Origin: Brevundimonas sp. SH203
GTDB lineage: Bacteria > Pseudomonadota > Alphaproteobacteria > Caulobacterales > Caulobacteraceae
NCBI RefSeq assembly: GCF_002157625.1
Contig: NZ_BDMM01000002.1
Location: 372,001-436,000, forward strand
Direction: 5' to 3'
DNA: 64,000 bases
Shown here: piece by piece, positions 1-9,173 of the stretch
How the letters are laid out: the number at the start of each line of letters is the position of its first letter
How positions within the stretch are numbered: position 1 is the first letter of the stretch
The notes under the pieces: model-generated
Seen by the model: the letters and a program-made list of their open reading frames with translations, nothing else
Told to the model about the DNA's origin: nothing
Databases searched by the model: none
Program-made: the position numbers and the translations under genes

Positions 1-62
1 AGGCCCCGGAAAACCCCGTCCTGTCCCAGATGGGCCGGCTTGAGGCCGCCTTCCGGGGCTGA
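1..62 (+). CDS. C-terminal end of an unidentified plus-strand gene (partial)
   Basis: An open plus-strand frame enters from the left edge and stops at TGA 60-62. It encodes about 19 residues ending LEAAFRG. It runs convergent to the L,D-transpeptidase that ends 13 bases further on, a normal arrangement for a real 3' end. Too little is present to assign a family, and the open frame could be chance in DNA this GC-rich. Confidence 0.35.
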   Translation, partial: APENPVLSQMGRLEAAFRG

Positions 63-75
63 TCCCGACTAAGGC

Positions 76-1638
76 CTACGGCCCGACGTCGTTGGCGTCG
101 GCGCGGCCGTCGTCGATCGGCTTGGGCAGGTTGACCCCGATGCCCAGCGCCTGGGCCAGCTTGTCGTCGCGGCCATAGACATCCTCGCGGAAGGCCACGC
201 GCCCCTGACCGTCCACGAAGGCGGTCCAGTACAGCAGGCGCACCGAAATCTCGCGGCCCGTCGTCACCCGCGTCGTCTCGCGGCTGTCCTGGGCGGTGTC
301 GAACTGACCCAGTTTGGCCGGATCGGGCGACAGCAGCAGGCGCGCGAACTCCACCGCATTCTGCACCCGCACGCAGCCGTGGCTGCGCTGGCGCGTGGAC
401 AGGTTGAAGGCGGCCTTGGACGGCGTGTCGTGAAGGAAGATGGCGTAGCTGTCGCGCAGCTCGAACTTCACATAGCCCAGGGCCGAGCGTGGACCGGCGC
501 GCTGGATGACCATGCCGTCCTTCACATACATGTCGTTGGCGGCCAGATAGCCCGGCCCCTTGGGCAGGATTTCGCGGCGCGCGATGCCGGCCGGCACATA
601 CCAGGGCGGATTGGCCACGACCGAGGCGAACGGCTTCTCCAGGCTGGGCGTCTGGTTCTCCGGCGAGCCGACCACGACGCGGTTGGAGTGAACGGGTTTG
701 CCGTCCTTCCAATAGACCATGATGGCGGCGGCGGTGTTGACCTCGATCCGCTCGGGGGCGAGATCGCGCTTCAGCCAGCGGCGGCGTTCCAGATTCAGCG
801 CGATCTGGCGCGCGCGATCCTCGGCCGTGGCGGACAGCGAACGCTGGGTTCCCGCGCCGATACGCCCGTCCGCGCCCAGGCCGTGCCGGTTCTGGAAGCT
901 TTGCACCGCGCGTTGCAGTTCGGCGTTGTAGGTCAGGCCCTGCGCCTTCAGACGCGCGCCGTCGGCGGCCGACAGATCGCCCTCGGCCGTCAGCCGGTCG
1001 ATCAGGGCGGGGATGCGGCGGTCGCTGTTTCCCGGCTCGATGGTCGCGCCCTGGGTGAAGCGGGGCCAGCCGCCCTGGGCCGCCAGCCGGCGATAGCGCA
1101 CATAGCCCGCCGACAGGTTCTGATAGCCGATGTCGGTCGGGGCCAGGCCGTCGTACCAGTTGGCCAGCACGTTGCGGTTCAGGGCGTCGGTCAGGCCGCG
1201 CGGCAGGTCGACGCGGTTCTTCTGCATCTCCCACAGCTCTTCGACCGTTTCAGGCCGCACCTTGCCCTCGGCCAGGACGCGGGCATAGGCCAGGGCCGCC
1301 GCCGTCGTGCGCAGGTCCGCGCTGGCCGGGTCCGCCGCCAGACCGACGAAATCGAAATAGTCGTTGGTCGCCAGGCCGTGCTTGTCCGCGCGCGACGCCG
1401 CCGTGTTCAGGGCGCGCACCCGTTCGGCGTTCCACACCGGGCGCCAGTTGTTCATCTCGTAGAAGGCGCGGACATCGGCCTGCTGGGTCTGCGGCAGGCG
1501 CGAGATCTGGTCGTTGAAGCTGTTGTAGAAGGCGGTCGCCTCCGGGCCGCGCTGCACGAAGACCTGCTGCGCGCGCGCCGTGGAGCCAAGGGCCATGGCC
1601 GCCGTGGCGACGCCCAGACCCAGTTGCCGTCTATTCAT
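76..1638 (-). CDS. L,D-transpeptidase (YkuD family, YcbB/LdtD-like)
   Basis: The 520-residue product begins with a signal peptide (charged MNRRQ, hydrophobic stretch, cleavage near ARA at about residue 23), so it acts in the periplasm. A peptidoglycan-binding repeat lies at about residues 235-265 (QSFQNRHGLGADG). The YkuD catalytic domain follows, with the SHGCVRV motif near residue 420 whose Cys is the nucleophile. Length and domain order match the large YcbB-type enzymes, which form 3-3 crosslinks in peptidoglycan or attach proteins to it. It lies downstream of rpmE on the same strand, separated by a terminator, so it probably has its own promoter. Confidence 0.93.
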   Translation of the reverse strand: MNRRQLGLGVATAAMALGSTARAQQVFVQRGPEATAFYNSFNDQISRLPQTQQADVRAFYEMNNWRPVWNAERVRALNTAASRADKHGLATNDYFDFVGLAADPASADLRTTAAALAYARVLAEGKVRPETVEELWEMQKNRVDLPRGLTDALNRNVLANWYDGLAPTDIGYQNLSAGYVRYRRLAAQGGWPRFTQGATIEPGNSDRRIPALIDRLTAEGDLSAADGARLKAQGLTYNAELQRAVQSFQNRHGLGADGRIGAGTQRSLSATAEDRARQIALNLERRRWLKRDLAPERIEVNTAAAIMVYWKDGKPVHSNRVVVGSPENQTPSLEKPFASVVANPPWYVPAGIARREILPKGPGYLAANDMYVKDGMVIQRAGPRSALGYVKFELRDSYAIFLHDTPSKAAFNLSTRQRSHGCVRVQNAVEFARLLLSPDPAKLGQFDTAQDSRETTRVTTGREISVRLLYWTAFVDGQGRVAFREDVYGRDDKLAQALGIGVNLPKPIDDGRADANDVGP

Positions 1639-1726
1639 GTCCTGTCCGCTTCTTCGATCGCTTCGGCCAGCGTGGCCGATGCCCCTGGTACCCGAACGTC
1701 CCTACATTATCGGTGTTCCGGGCAAA

Positions 1727-1756
1727 CAAAAAGCGCCGGCCTTGCGACCGACGCTT
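1727..1756 (-). terminator. Rho-independent terminator of rpmE
   Basis: On the minus strand a 9-bp stem (AAGCGTCGG with CCGGCGCTT, one G-T wobble) closes an 8-base loop and runs into TTT. It sits about 40 bases after the rpmE stop codon. Confidence 0.75.
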
Positions 1757-1798
1757 GTTGTGATGTCTTTGCTGCAACATGTCGCAGCCAGGACGCGC

Positions 1799-2023
1799 TT
1801 ACTTCTTGATGAAGCCGGCGAACTTGTTGTTGAAGCGCGAAACGCGGCCGCCGCGGTCCATCAGCTGGGCGTTGCCGCCGGTCCAGGCCGGGTGCGTCGT
1901 CGGATCGATATCCAGGTTCAGCGTGTCGCCTTCCTTACCGTAGGTCGAACGGGTCTGGTAGGAGGTGCCGTCGGTCATCACCACGGTGATGAAGTGATAG
2001 TCGGGATGCGTGTCCGCTTTCAT
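1799..2023 (-). CDS. rpmE: 50S ribosomal protein L31
   Basis: This 74-residue protein starts [10 protein letters not shown] and contains the L31 signatures [16 protein letters not shown] and RFNNKF. It is a component of the large ribosomal subunit. The ATG at 2021-2023 is chosen because family homology begins there; a longer open frame upstream has no similarity. The Cys residues that bind zinc in some L31 proteins are absent, so this is the zinc-independent form. It is transcribed away from the ABC exporter and ends in a clear terminator. Confidence 0.95.
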   Translation of the reverse strand: MKADTHPDYHFITVVMTDGTSYQTRSTYGKEGDTLNLDIDPTTHPAWTGGNAQLMDRGGRVSRFNNKFAGFIKK

Positions 2024-2159
2024 GGTCGTCGTCCGGTCTCTGGCGCGGTGACGATGCCGACCGTCTGTGCGCGTGAAAATGAGAATCCCGCCGAAAGGTC
2101 CGGCGGAAAAGAGCGCGGCGTTTACACCGGGGGGCGTTCCGGGGCAAGAGGCGGGCGCC

Positions 2160-4025
2160 ATGACCGATCAGACCGCCTCCGCCCCCGCCCATCGCGCCTC
2201 CGGTCTGGCCTCCGTCGAGGGGCGGCCCAGCGCCGGCGCCCTTTTAGCAGACCAGATGTCCGAGGCGGGCGAGAAACGCGCCAAGCGCCGCGACATCCGC
2301 CCCCTGGCCCGCCTGATCCCCTTTGCGTTGCGGCACAAGGGGCACGCCCTGATGGCGGTCTTCTGGCTGCTGCTGTCCACCGCCGCCTCCCTGGGGCTGA
2401 CGGCCTTGGCGCGCGGCGCCATCGACCATGGGTTCGAGGCGGGCGGGGCGCACCTGAACCTGTGGTTTCTGCTTCTGGGCGGCAACGCCCTGTTCCTGGG
2501 TCTGGCCACCGCCGCCCGCTACTATTTCGTCACCCGCACGGGCGAGCGCGTCATCGCCGATGTGCGTAAGGGCCTGTTCGGCCGCATCCTGACGCTGGAC
2601 CCGTCCTTCTACGCCCATATGCGGACGGGCGAGGTGCTGTCGCGCCTGACCACCGACATCGCCCTGGTCGAGACGCTGATGACGACCTCGATCTCCTATG
2701 CGCTCAGGAATTTCCTGACCCTGATCGGCGGCGTCGCCCTGCTGTTCTTCGTCAGCCCCAAGCTGACCGGCTTCGTCCTGTTGATCGTGCCCTTCCTGCT
2801 GGGGCCGATCTTCATCTTCGGCCGCCGCGTCCGCAAACTGACCGTGGCCTCCCAGGATCGGTTCGCCAACGCCGTGGGCTTCGCCGGCGAGAGCGTGGAC
2901 GCCATCGAGACGGTTCAGGCCTTCGGGCGCGAACGCAGCGCCATCGACCGTTTCGGCGCGGCGGTGGAGGACGCCTTTTCCGCCTCGCTGACCCGGATGC
3001 AGGCCCGCGCCTGGATGACCGCCCTGATCATCGTCGTCATGTTCGGCGGCGTGACCCTGGTGCTGTGGCTGGGGGCCCAGGACGTGGTGAAGGGCGCCAT
3101 GACGCCCGGCGCCCTGCTGCAATTCGTGCTGCTGTCGGTCTTCGCCGCCGGGGCCGTGGGCGCCCTGGGTGAAAGCTGGGGCGACGTGCAGAAGGCGGCG
3201 GGCGCCATGGAGCGGATCGAGGAGCTGATGCGCGCCGTGCCCGACATCGCGCCGCCGGCCCAGCCTTCGGCCCTGCCTCGGCCGCCGCGCGGCGAGCTGT
3301 CGATGTCCGCCGTCGGCTTCGCCTATCCGGGCCGGCCCGACCTGCCGGCGCTGAAGGGATTCAGCCTGACCGTGCGGCCGGGCGAGACGGTGGCCCTGGT
3401 CGGCCCCTCCGGCGCGGGCAAGTCCACGGTCTTCCGCCTGCTGCTGCGCTTCTACGATCCGCAGACCGGACTGGTCTCGGTCGACGGCGTGGACGTGCGC
3501 CAGGCCGATCCCGTCGCCGTGCGCGACCGCTTCGCCTGGGTGTCGCAGGAAACGCCGCTGTTCTCGGGTTCGGCGCTGGAGAACATCCGCTTCGGTCGCG
3601 AGGACACGACCCTGGAAGAGGCCCGCGCCGTCGCCGAAAAGGCCCAGGCCCTGGGTTTCATCGACGCCCTGCCCGAAGGGTTCGACACCCCGCTGGGCGA
3701 GCGCGGCAAGAGCCTGTCGGGCGGTCAGCGCCAGCGTCTGGCCATCGCCCGCGCTTTGGTCCGCGACGCGCCCATCCTGCTGTTGGACGAGGCCACCAGC
3801 GCGCTCGACGCCGAAAGCGAACGCCTGGTCCAGGTCGCGCTGGATCAGGCGATGGAAGAGCGCACCACCCTGGTCATCGCCCACCGCCTCGCCACCGTCC
3901 TGCGCGCCGACCGCATCGTCGTCATGGACGACGGCCGCGTGGTGGAGGAGGGGACGCACGAGCAACTGGTCGCCAAGGGCGGTCTCTACGCCCGCCTGGC
4001 GGAGTTGCAGTTCCGGGCAGGGTGA
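2160..4025 (+). CDS. ABC exporter, fused permease and ATPase (MsbA-like)
   Basis: A 621-residue half-transporter. The N-terminal half carries about six membrane segments of the type I exporter fold. The C-terminal half is the ATPase: Walker A GPSGAGKS near 415, Q-loop SQETPLF, signature [15 protein letters not shown] near 518, Walker [13 protein letters not shown] near 540 and the H-loop in VIAHRLATV near 571. All key residues are present. It would work as a homodimer exporting a lipid or other hydrophobic substrate; the substrate cannot be read from sequence. ATG 2160 is preferred over an in-frame start at 2067 because AAGAGG lies just upstream and the extension looks non-coding. Confidence 0.93.
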   Translation: MTDQTASAPAHRASGLASVEGRPSAGALLADQMSEAGEKRAKRRDIRPLARLIPFALRHKGHALMAVFWLLLSTAASLGLTALARGAIDHGFEAGGAHLNLWFLLLGGNALFLGLATAARYYFVTRTGERVIADVRKGLFGRILTLDPSFYAHMRTGEVLSRLTTDIALVETLMTTSISYALRNFLTLIGGVALLFFVSPKLTGFVLLIVPFLLGPIFIFGRRVRKLTVASQDRFANAVGFAGESVDAIETVQAFGRERSAIDRFGAAVEDAFSASLTRMQARAWMTALIIVVMFGGVTLVLWLGAQDVVKGAMTPGALLQFVLLSVFAAGAVGALGESWGDVQKAAGAMERIEELMRAVPDIAPPAQPSALPRPPRGELSMSAVGFAYPGRPDLPALKGFSLTVRPGETVALVGPSGAGKSTVFRLLLRFYDPQTGLVSVDGVDVRQADPVAVRDRFAWVSQETPLFSGSALENIRFGREDTTLEEARAVAEKAQALGFIDALPEGFDTPLGERGKSLSGGQRQRLAIARALVRDAPILLLDEATSALDAESERLVQVALDQAMEERTTLVIAHRLATVLRADRIVVMDDGRVVEEGTHEQLVAKGGLYARLAELQFRAG

Positions 4026-4027
4026 GC

Positions 4028-4112
4028 GAATTGCACCCCGGGTGTGCAATTCGGTTCATATAAATCAAGGGGTTAGGTGAAATTGCACTCTTTTCGAGGG
4101 TGCAGTGCAATT
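4028..4112. repeat. Two inverted repeats built from one ATTGCAC/GTGCAAT unit
   Basis: GAATTGCAC at 4028-4036 is mirrored by GTGCAATTC at 4044-4052. AATTGCACT at 4081-4089 is mirrored by AGTGCAATT at 4104-4112. All arms share ATTGCAC. The repeats fill the gap between the convergent ABC exporter and glycerophosphodiesterase genes. Neither hairpin has a U-tract, so a simple terminator is not obvious. Confidence 0.7.
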
Positions 4113-4152
4113 GTGCGGCGGGTCCGGTGAGATCGGACATTATCCATTTAAA

Positions 4153-5190
4153 TCAATGATTTGACAGATTTTCGCGCGCCAGGCCGGGAAAGTCGCTGAA
4201 TAGGGCGTCCACCCCCGCCTCGGCGAAGGCGGCGGCATAGGCCGCCATGGCGCCATGATCGGCCAGACCCTCGCCCCGTCGCAGTTCGGCGGGCAGGAAG
4301 GCGTTTTCGGCGCGCAGGGTCCAGACCACGACCTTCAGACCTGCCGCATGGGCGTCCGCGACCAGCGAACTGGTCGCGGTCGTGCGGCCCTGGGCGTCGC
4401 GCGGCAGAACCAGCGTCATCTCGGGCGCCACCCAGGCGGCGTAGGCGGCCATGGTCTTCAACCCCTCGGGCGTGATCATCTCGGCATAGGTCAGGCCGGG
4501 CCGATCCGCCGGCCCGCCCGCGCCCGCGACCAACTGGGCCAGCGGCGCCTTGATCCGCCCGGCCAGCCGTTCCAGCGGCCCGACCTCGAAACACTGGATG
4601 ATGATGGGGGCGTCCGCGCCGGTCAGGTCCAGTCGCTCCAGTTCGGCGACGAAGGCGTCCTCCATCGGCAGGTCGATACCGGCGAAATAGGTCGGGTGTT
4701 TCAACTCCGGGGCCACGGCGATGGTCCGCCCCGTCCGGGCCGAGGCCGCGCGCGCGATGGCGACCACCTCGTCTAAGGTCAGGATCGGCTCTTGCCCGTC
4801 GAAAGCCGCGCTGGACGGGCGAAAGGCGGGCAGCCGCTCTTTGGCCCTCAGCGTCTTCAACTCGGCCAGGGTGAAGTCTTCGGTGAACCAGCCGGTCGTC
4901 TGGACGCCGTCGATGATCTTGGTTGTCTTGCGCGCGGCGAACTCGGGATGGCGTTCCACATCGGTCGTGCCGCCGATCTCGTTCTCGTGCCGATCCACGA
5001 ACACCCCGTCCCGGGTTAGCACCAGATCCGGCTCGATCACGTCCGCGCCCTGTTCGATGGCGAGGTCATACGCCGCGCGCGTATGTTCGGGCCGCTCGCC
5101 CGAGGCCCCCCGGTGCGCGATGATCAGGGGCTGGGCCAAGGCGGGCGTTCCCATCAAGAGGACGACGGCGATCAGAATGCAGCGGATCAT
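4153..5190 (-). CDS. glpQ: Glycerophosphodiester phosphodiesterase, periplasmic
   Basis: The 345-residue protein has a signal peptide (MIRCILIAVVLLMGTPALAQ) and the GDPD TIM-barrel signatures IAHRGASGERPEHT near residue 25 and DVIEPDLVLTRDG near 50-62, with the catalytic His and metal-binding Glu and Asp. It hydrolyses deacylated phospholipids to glycerol-3-phosphate and an alcohol. The length matches periplasmic GlpQ-type enzymes. It lies 40 bases downstream of suhB on the same strand, so the two are probably cotranscribed. Confidence 0.92.
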   Translation of the reverse strand: MIRCILIAVVLLMGTPALAQPLIIAHRGASGERPEHTRAAYDLAIEQGADVIEPDLVLTRDGVFVDRHENEIGGTTDVERHPEFAARKTTKIIDGVQTTGWFTEDFTLAELKTLRAKERLPAFRPSSAAFDGQEPILTLDEVVAIARAASARTGRTIAVAPELKHPTYFAGIDLPMEDAFVAELERLDLTGADAPIIIQCFEVGPLERLAGRIKAPLAQLVAGAGGPADRPGLTYAEMITPEGLKTMAAYAAWVAPEMTLVLPRDAQGRTTATSSLVADAHAAGLKVVVWTLRAENAFLPAELRRGEGLADHGAMAAYAAAFAEAGVDALFSDFPGLARENLSNH

Positions 5191-5230
5191 CCCGCCTGGA
5201 TAGGGCAGGCCGGCGACAGCCCCGTGACGC

Positions 5231-6037
5231 CTACGCCCCCTGCAGCACCTTGCGCAGGTGCGGATGCAGTTCGGTGTTGGACGCCAGGATCGACACGCCC
5301 GTCTTGGGATCGCCGTCCTCGTCGATGGTCGTGACCCGGCCGCCGGCCTCGGTGACGAACAGGATGCCCGCCGCCACGTCCCAGGGCTTCAGGCCCCGCT
5401 CGTAGAAGGCGTCGTAGCGGCCCGCCGCGACCCAGGCGAAGTCCAGGGCGGCCGAACCCAGGCGGCGGATGCCCGCGACGCGCTGGCCCACGGCGTGGAT
5501 GTCCTTGATGGCCTGGGCGTGGCCAGACTTGCCGATGAAGGGCAGGCCGGTGGCGATCAGGCTTTCCGACAGGTCGCGACGGCCCGCGACGCGGATGCGC
5601 TGGTCGTTCAGATAGCAGCCCTTGCCCTTTTCGGCCCAGAACAGCTCGTTCATCACGGGGTTGTAGGTGACGCCGGCGACGATCTCGCTCGACCCGTCAG
5701 GCGCGCGCCGCTCCAGCCCCACCGTGATGGCGAAGTGGGGCATGGCGTGCATGAAGTTGGTGGTGCCGTCGATCGGGTCGACGATCCAGGTGTGGGACTT
5801 GTCGGTCCCCTCGACCATGCCGCGCTCCTCGCCCAGGAAGCCGTATCCGGGGCGGGCCTTCATCAGCAGCTCGAACAGGGTGTCTTCCGCCTTCAGGTCG
5901 GCGGCGGTGACGAAGTCGCCGGGCCCCTTGCGCGACACCTGCAGCTGGGAGACTTCGCCGAAGTCGCGCAGCATCGGGCGGGCGGTCTTGCGCACCGCAT
6001 CGGTCATGACTTGGAGCAGGGCGGAAGCGAGGGCCAT
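5231..6037 (-). CDS. suhB: Inositol-1-monophosphatase family protein
   Basis: 268 residues with the full metal-site set: GEE at about 69-71, DPIDGTTNF at 87-95 and WDVAAG near 217. The enzyme removes phosphate from inositol monophosphates using Mg2+. SuhB in enterobacteria also acts in rRNA antitermination; whether that holds here cannot be seen. It sits downstream of efp, separated by a long hairpin, and upstream of glpQ. Confidence 0.93.
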   Translation of the reverse strand: MALASALLQVMTDAVRKTARPMLRDFGEVSQLQVSRKGPGDFVTAADLKAEDTLFELLMKARPGYGFLGEERGMVEGTDKSHTWIVDPIDGTTNFMHAMPHFAITVGLERRAPDGSSEIVAGVTYNPVMNELFWAEKGKGCYLNDQRIRVAGRRDLSESLIATGLPFIGKSGHAQAIKDIHAVGQRVAGIRRLGSAALDFAWVAAGRYDAFYERGLKPWDVAAGILFVTEAGGRVTTIDEDGDPKTGVSILASNTELHPHLRKVLQGA

Positions 6038-6134
6038 CGGCGGATCTCCTGGTCCGAAAGTCCTTCAAGGCCGCAGCCCGGACAGACGGAGAAGTTCAAG
6101 GGGCGACGTCAGAGCGGCGTCGTTGAGGAGTGTT

Positions 6135-6183
6135 AGTGAGCAAGGGGTGAGCTAGGATCGCTTTCGCTCACCTCTTGCTCACT
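6135..6183. repeat. 18-bp inverted repeat between efp and suhB
   Basis: AGTGAGCAAGGGGTGAGC at 6135-6152 and GCTCACCTCTTGCTCACT at 6166-6183 pair with a single mismatch around a 13-base loop. A third partial copy (CTCGCTCACC) lies just beyond. There is no U-tract. It would fold into a very stable hairpin in a transcript running from efp into suhB. Confidence 0.75.
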
Positions 6184-6207
6184 ACCACCCCTCGCTCACC
6201 CGAAAAG

Positions 6208-6774
6208 TCAGTCCGCGCGGCGGACGTATTCGCCGCTGGTCGTGTCGACGATGATCTTTTCGCCGGCCGACATATAGGGCGGGATCATGATGCGGACGCC
6301 GTTGGAGGCGATGGCGGGCTTGTAGGACGAAGAGGCGGTCTGGCCCTTCACCGTCGGCTCGGTCTCGGCGACTTCCAGCACGACCTGATCGGGCAGTTCC
6401 AGGCCGATCGGACGCTCTTCGTGCATCTCGATGACGACCTTCATGCCCTCTTGCAGATAGGGGATGCGTTCCTCGCCGACCCAGTCCTTCTGCAGTTCGA
6501 TCTGCTCGTAGGTGGCGTCGTCCATGAAGACCAGGCTGTCGCCGTTGTCGAACAGATAGGAGAAGTCCTTCTGCTCAAGCGTCACGCGCTCGACCTTGTC
6601 TTCCGAACGGAAGCGCTCGTTCAGCTTGTTGCCGGTTTCGAGGTTCTTGGCCTCGACGTTGGCGAAGGCGCCGCCCTTGCCGGGCTTGACGTGGCTGGCC
6701 TTGGTGACGACCCACAGGCCGCCGTTGTGCTGCAGGACCATGCCGGGCTTGATGGTGTTGCCGTTGATCTTCAT
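6208..6774 (-). CDS. efp: Translation elongation factor P
   Basis: 188 residues, the usual length, with the three beta-barrel domains of EF-P. The tip of domain I reads [10 protein letters not shown], placing the modifiable lysine at about residue 33. The C-terminal signature ([17 protein letters not shown]) is complete. EF-P rescues ribosomes stalled at proline runs, which is relevant for Pro-rich products such as the one at 10906-11721. No lysine-modifying enzyme is present in the window. Confidence 0.97.
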   Translation of the reverse strand: MKINGNTIKPGMVLQHNGGLWVVTKASHVKPGKGGAFANVEAKNLETGNKLNERFRSEDKVERVTLEQKDFSYLFDNGDSLVFMDDATYEQIELQKDWVGEERIPYLQEGMKVVIEMHEERPIGLELPDQVVLEVAETEPTVKGQTASSSYKPAIASNGVRIMIPPYMSAGEKIIVDTTSGEYVRRAD

Positions 6775-6877
6775 GGGGTCACATCGGAATTGGGGTTGCG
6801 CCCGCGCGACCGTCTCGGAGCGTGGCGAAGGGCGCGATCCCTAGAGGAAGCCCCGCGAAAGGGCAAGGCGATGCAGT

Positions 6878-7438
6878 CTAATGCAGGGTGCGCCCGTGCG
6901 AGGCGTCGTCGGCCTTGCGATGCAGGAAGTTGCCCAGACGCACCCCCGATCCGGTCGGCGCGGCCATCTTGCCCGCCCCCTCGTCCAGCTTGCGCGCCTC
7001 GTGGGCGAAGGCGGCGGCCAGACCCGCCGACGACATGGCGGCCATCACCTGACGCGCCATGGAGGAGGGACGCAGACCCAGCCAGACGGCGTTCACCGTC
7101 TGCGCCGCGACCCACAGGCCCATGGCGCGCGTGCGTTCCTTTTGCGGCGGGGCGTTCCACACCCGCACGGCCGACAGGGTGGTCGCCGAAAACACCGCCG
7201 GCAGGATCAGGCTGAACGCCCCCTTCGGCTTTTCGGTGATCGGCAGATCCCTGTCGCGCACCTGTTTCAGGTTTCGTCTCGGCTTCAAGGCCCCCGAGGC
7301 GATGGTGTGGGCCAGAAGGGCGAAACCGACGGTCAGGGCGATCCCGGCGACGACGTGGCCGGCGCTGCGTCCCTGGCTGTTCAGCAGGTCCACGGCGGCG
7401 TCGCGCACGTCGTCGATGGTTTCGTCAATGTCGGTCAT
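6878..7438 (-). CDS. Membrane protein of unknown function, possible TspO/MBR relative
   Basis: A 186-residue product with about four hydrophobic segments. The stretch AMGLWVAAQTVNAVWLGLRP and a C-terminal pattern with an Asp, AG and a Pro recall the TspO/MBR tryptophan-rich sensory family, but aromatic residues are few and the resemblance may be accidental. It starts at ATG 7438, shortly upstream of efp on the same strand. Likely a real gene because the frame is long, has a plausible start and shows consistent membrane topology. Function is unassigned. Confidence 0.7.
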   Translation of the reverse strand: MTDIDETIDDVRDAAVDLLNSQGRSAGHVVAGIALTVGFALLAHTIASGALKPRRNLKQVRDRDLPITEKPKGAFSLILPAVFSATTLSAVRVWNAPPQKERTRAMGLWVAAQTVNAVWLGLRPSSMARQVMAAMSSAGLAAAFAHEARKLDEGAGKMAAPTGSGVRLGNFLHRKADDASHGRTLH

Positions 7439-7495
7439 GGCGCGCTCCAGCTTAACCCTTGCAAGGCTAATGACCGGAGCGGGCCACGGTTCCCG

Positions 7496-7996
7496 TCAGT
7501 TGCCGGTGGCGGCGGCGTCGGTCACGATCTCCTTCATGGCCGACTGCAGATAGTTCTGCGCGCCCATCAGCTGGATCAGCTTGTGCTGGTTTTCCAGGAA
7601 GTCGATGTGTTCCTCGGTGTCGGCCAGAATCTTCATCAGCAGGTCGCGGCTGACATAGTCGCGGGCTTCTTCGCACTGGGTCACGGCGGCGGCGGTGGTC
7701 GTGCGGCTGTCCAGCTCCAGCTGCAGGTCGGCGCCCAGGCATTCGATGGGGTCTTCGCCCACCTTCAGCTTGTGCAGGTCCTGCAGGTTGGGCAGGCCGT
7801 CCAGGAAGAGGATGCGTTTGATCAGCATGTCGGCGTGCTTCATCTCGCCGATCGATTCTTCGTAGATGACGTTGCCCAGGTGGGCCAGACCCCAGCTTTC
7901 GAACATGCGTGCATGCAGGAAATACTGGTTCACCGCCGTAAGTTCGTTGGTCAGCACTGCGTTCAGCGTGCGCAGGATTGCGGGATCGCCCTTCAT
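7496..7996 (-). CDS. bfr: Bacterioferritin
   Basis: 166 residues starting MKGDPAILRTLNAVL, the standard bacterioferritin N-terminus. AAGGA lies 8 bases before this ATG, while the ATG six bases upstream is too close to it. Ferroxidase residues are visible: E18, Y25, E51, H54, E94 and H130, with heme-binding M52. The position equivalent to E. coli E127 reads Thr, with two Glu directly after it. The protein forms a 24-subunit heme-containing shell that stores iron. Its partner bfd lies just upstream on the same strand. Confidence 0.95.
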   Translation of the reverse strand: MKGDPAILRTLNAVLTNELTAVNQYFLHARMFESWGLAHLGNVIYEESIGEMKHADMLIKRILFLDGLPNLQDLHKLKVGEDPIECLGADLQLELDSRTTTAAAVTQCEEARDYVSRDLLMKILADTEEHIDFLENQHKLIQLMGAQNYLQSAMKEIVTDAAATGN

Positions 7997-8059
7997 GGCC
8001 ATGGTCCTTGATCTTTCCACGGCGCGGTCGCCGTCTGTCGAACCCGGCAATAGCACAGT

Positions 8060-8090
8060 AAAACTCGCGTAGTTTATTTGCGAGTTTTTA
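8060..8090. terminator. Hairpin between bfd and bfr, terminator-like in both directions
   Basis: AAAACTCGC at 8060-8068 and GCGAGTTTT at 8080-8088 form a perfect 9-bp stem with T-rich ends on both strands. It lies between the bfd stop and the bfr start. It could limit read-through from bfd into bfr, or be a palindromic operator. Confidence 0.55.
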
Positions 8091-8140
8091 TCACTACATT
8101 GATAGTGCGAGTGATTTTCGGCCGCGATGGACCGTCGGGA

Positions 8141-8326
8141 CTATTCGGCTGCGAGTGCGAACGCTTCGCGGCTGTCCTGGATCATCTGGCGCATTTCACA
8201 GACGCATTTGGCGCACTGGGCCTGGCACTGATGGCTGGCGAAGATATCGCGCGGACGCTGGGCGCCCGCCTCGATGGACTGGGCCACATCCCGCTTGCGA
8301 AGGCCGTTGCAGTTGCAGACGTACAC
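8141..8326 (-). CDS. bfd: Bacterioferritin-associated ferredoxin
   Basis: A 61-residue protein with Cys at 4, 6, 38 and 41, the [2Fe-2S] ligand pattern of Bfd, plus further Cys at 34 and 43. Bfd passes electrons to the bacterioferritin heme so that stored iron is released. The start MYVCNCNG is the canonical one. It is placed upstream of bfr on the same strand, with a hairpin between them that may uncouple their expression, as expected if bfd is induced by iron starvation and bfr by iron excess. Confidence 0.93.
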   Translation of the reverse strand: MYVCNCNGLRKRDVAQSIEAGAQRPRDIFASHQCQAQCAKCVCEMRQMIQDSREAFALAAE

Positions 8327-8349
8327 GATGTTCTACGCGATCCACCGAC

Positions 8350-8364
8350 TGAGAATGGTTCGCT
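8350..8364 (-). promoter_or_regulatory. Possible Fur-type operator upstream of bfd
   Basis: TGAGAATGGTTCGCT has one arm close to the classical Fur half-site TGATAAT (6 of 7) and a weaker second arm. It lies about 25-40 bases before the bfd start codon, where a repressor of bfd would be expected. The match is partial and the regulator in this lineage may have other preferences. Confidence 0.3.
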
Positions 8365-8455
8365 ATAGCATCCCTCATGGCGATTGCAAGTCGTTCGCAC
8401 GGCCTGGCGCGGCCTGGACCGTTGACGCGACGCCGCAGGGGAGGGAAGGACAGCC

Positions 8456-9109
8456 ATGGCCAAGACACCCTCCGTCCCCGACCGCCCGCCGTGCCGGCTG
8501 TATCTGATCACGCCGCCGGCCATCCCCGACCTGGACGCCTTCGCTGAAATCCTGGATCAGGCGCTGTCGGCCGGCGACGTGGCGGCGTTGCAGATCCGGC
8601 TGAAACCGGCGGAGGAGGCGGTGATCCGCCAGGTGGTGGCGGTGCTGGCCCCCGTCGCGCGCCGACACGATGTGGCGGTAATCCTGAACGACCGGCCCGA
8701 TCTGGCCCGCGCGACCGGCTGCGACGGCGTCCATATCGGTCAGCAGGACGGCTCCCTGGCCGAGGCGCGTCGGATCATGGGGCCGGACGCGATGATCGGC
8801 GTCACCTGCCATGACGACCGCGATCTGGCGTGGGACGCGGCCGAGGCGGGCGCCGACTACGTCGCCTTCGGCGCCTTCTATCCGACCACGACCAAGGCGA
8901 CGGTCCACACCCCGCCGCTGGAGCTTCTGACCGTCTGGCAGGAAACGGTGGAGACTCCCTGCGTCGCCATCGGCGGCATCACGGTCGAGACGGCCGAGAT
9001 CGTGGCCCGCGCGGGCGCGGATTTCATCGCCGTCAGCGCCGGAATCTGGAGTTACGACGGCGGTGCAGCCGAAGCGGTTAAGCTATTCAATCAAAAGTTG
9101 AACTTCTAA
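8456..9109 (+). CDS. thiE: Thiamine phosphate synthase (ThiE-like)
   Basis: 217 residues with the ThiE TIM-barrel signatures in order: [27 protein letters not shown], a GVTCHD loop, [11 protein letters not shown] and CVAIGGIT. These bind the pyrimidine and thiazole phosphates that the enzyme joins into thiamine monophosphate. The start ATG follows GGAAGGA at good spacing. No TPP riboswitch is visible upstream and no other thi gene is nearby, so this is a stand-alone copy. Confidence 0.9.
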   Translation: MAKTPSVPDRPPCRLYLITPPAIPDLDAFAEILDQALSAGDVAALQIRLKPAEEAVIRQVVAVLAPVARRHDVAVILNDRPDLARATGCDGVHIGQQDGSLAEARRIMGPDAMIGVTCHDDRDLAWDAAEAGADYVAFGAFYPTTTKATVHTPPLELLTVWQETVETPCVAIGGITVETAEIVARAGADFIAVSAGIWSYDGGAAEAVKLFNQKLNF

Positions 9110-9173
9110 CTTTAAGGGATGTTAGGAACCCTGTGGTCATTTGCGGCTGACGCTATTCGGTCAGGACGCTTTC

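Noticed and set aside
2244..4049. Long minus-strand open frame opposite the ABC exporter
   Set aside because: It is a shadow produced by high GC; the plus-strand frame contains all ABC motifs and the minus product is low-complexity Gln/His/Gly-rich.
8365..8455. TPP riboswitch upstream of thiE
   Set aside because: The conserved CTGAGA-type thi-box elements are absent and the leader is too short.
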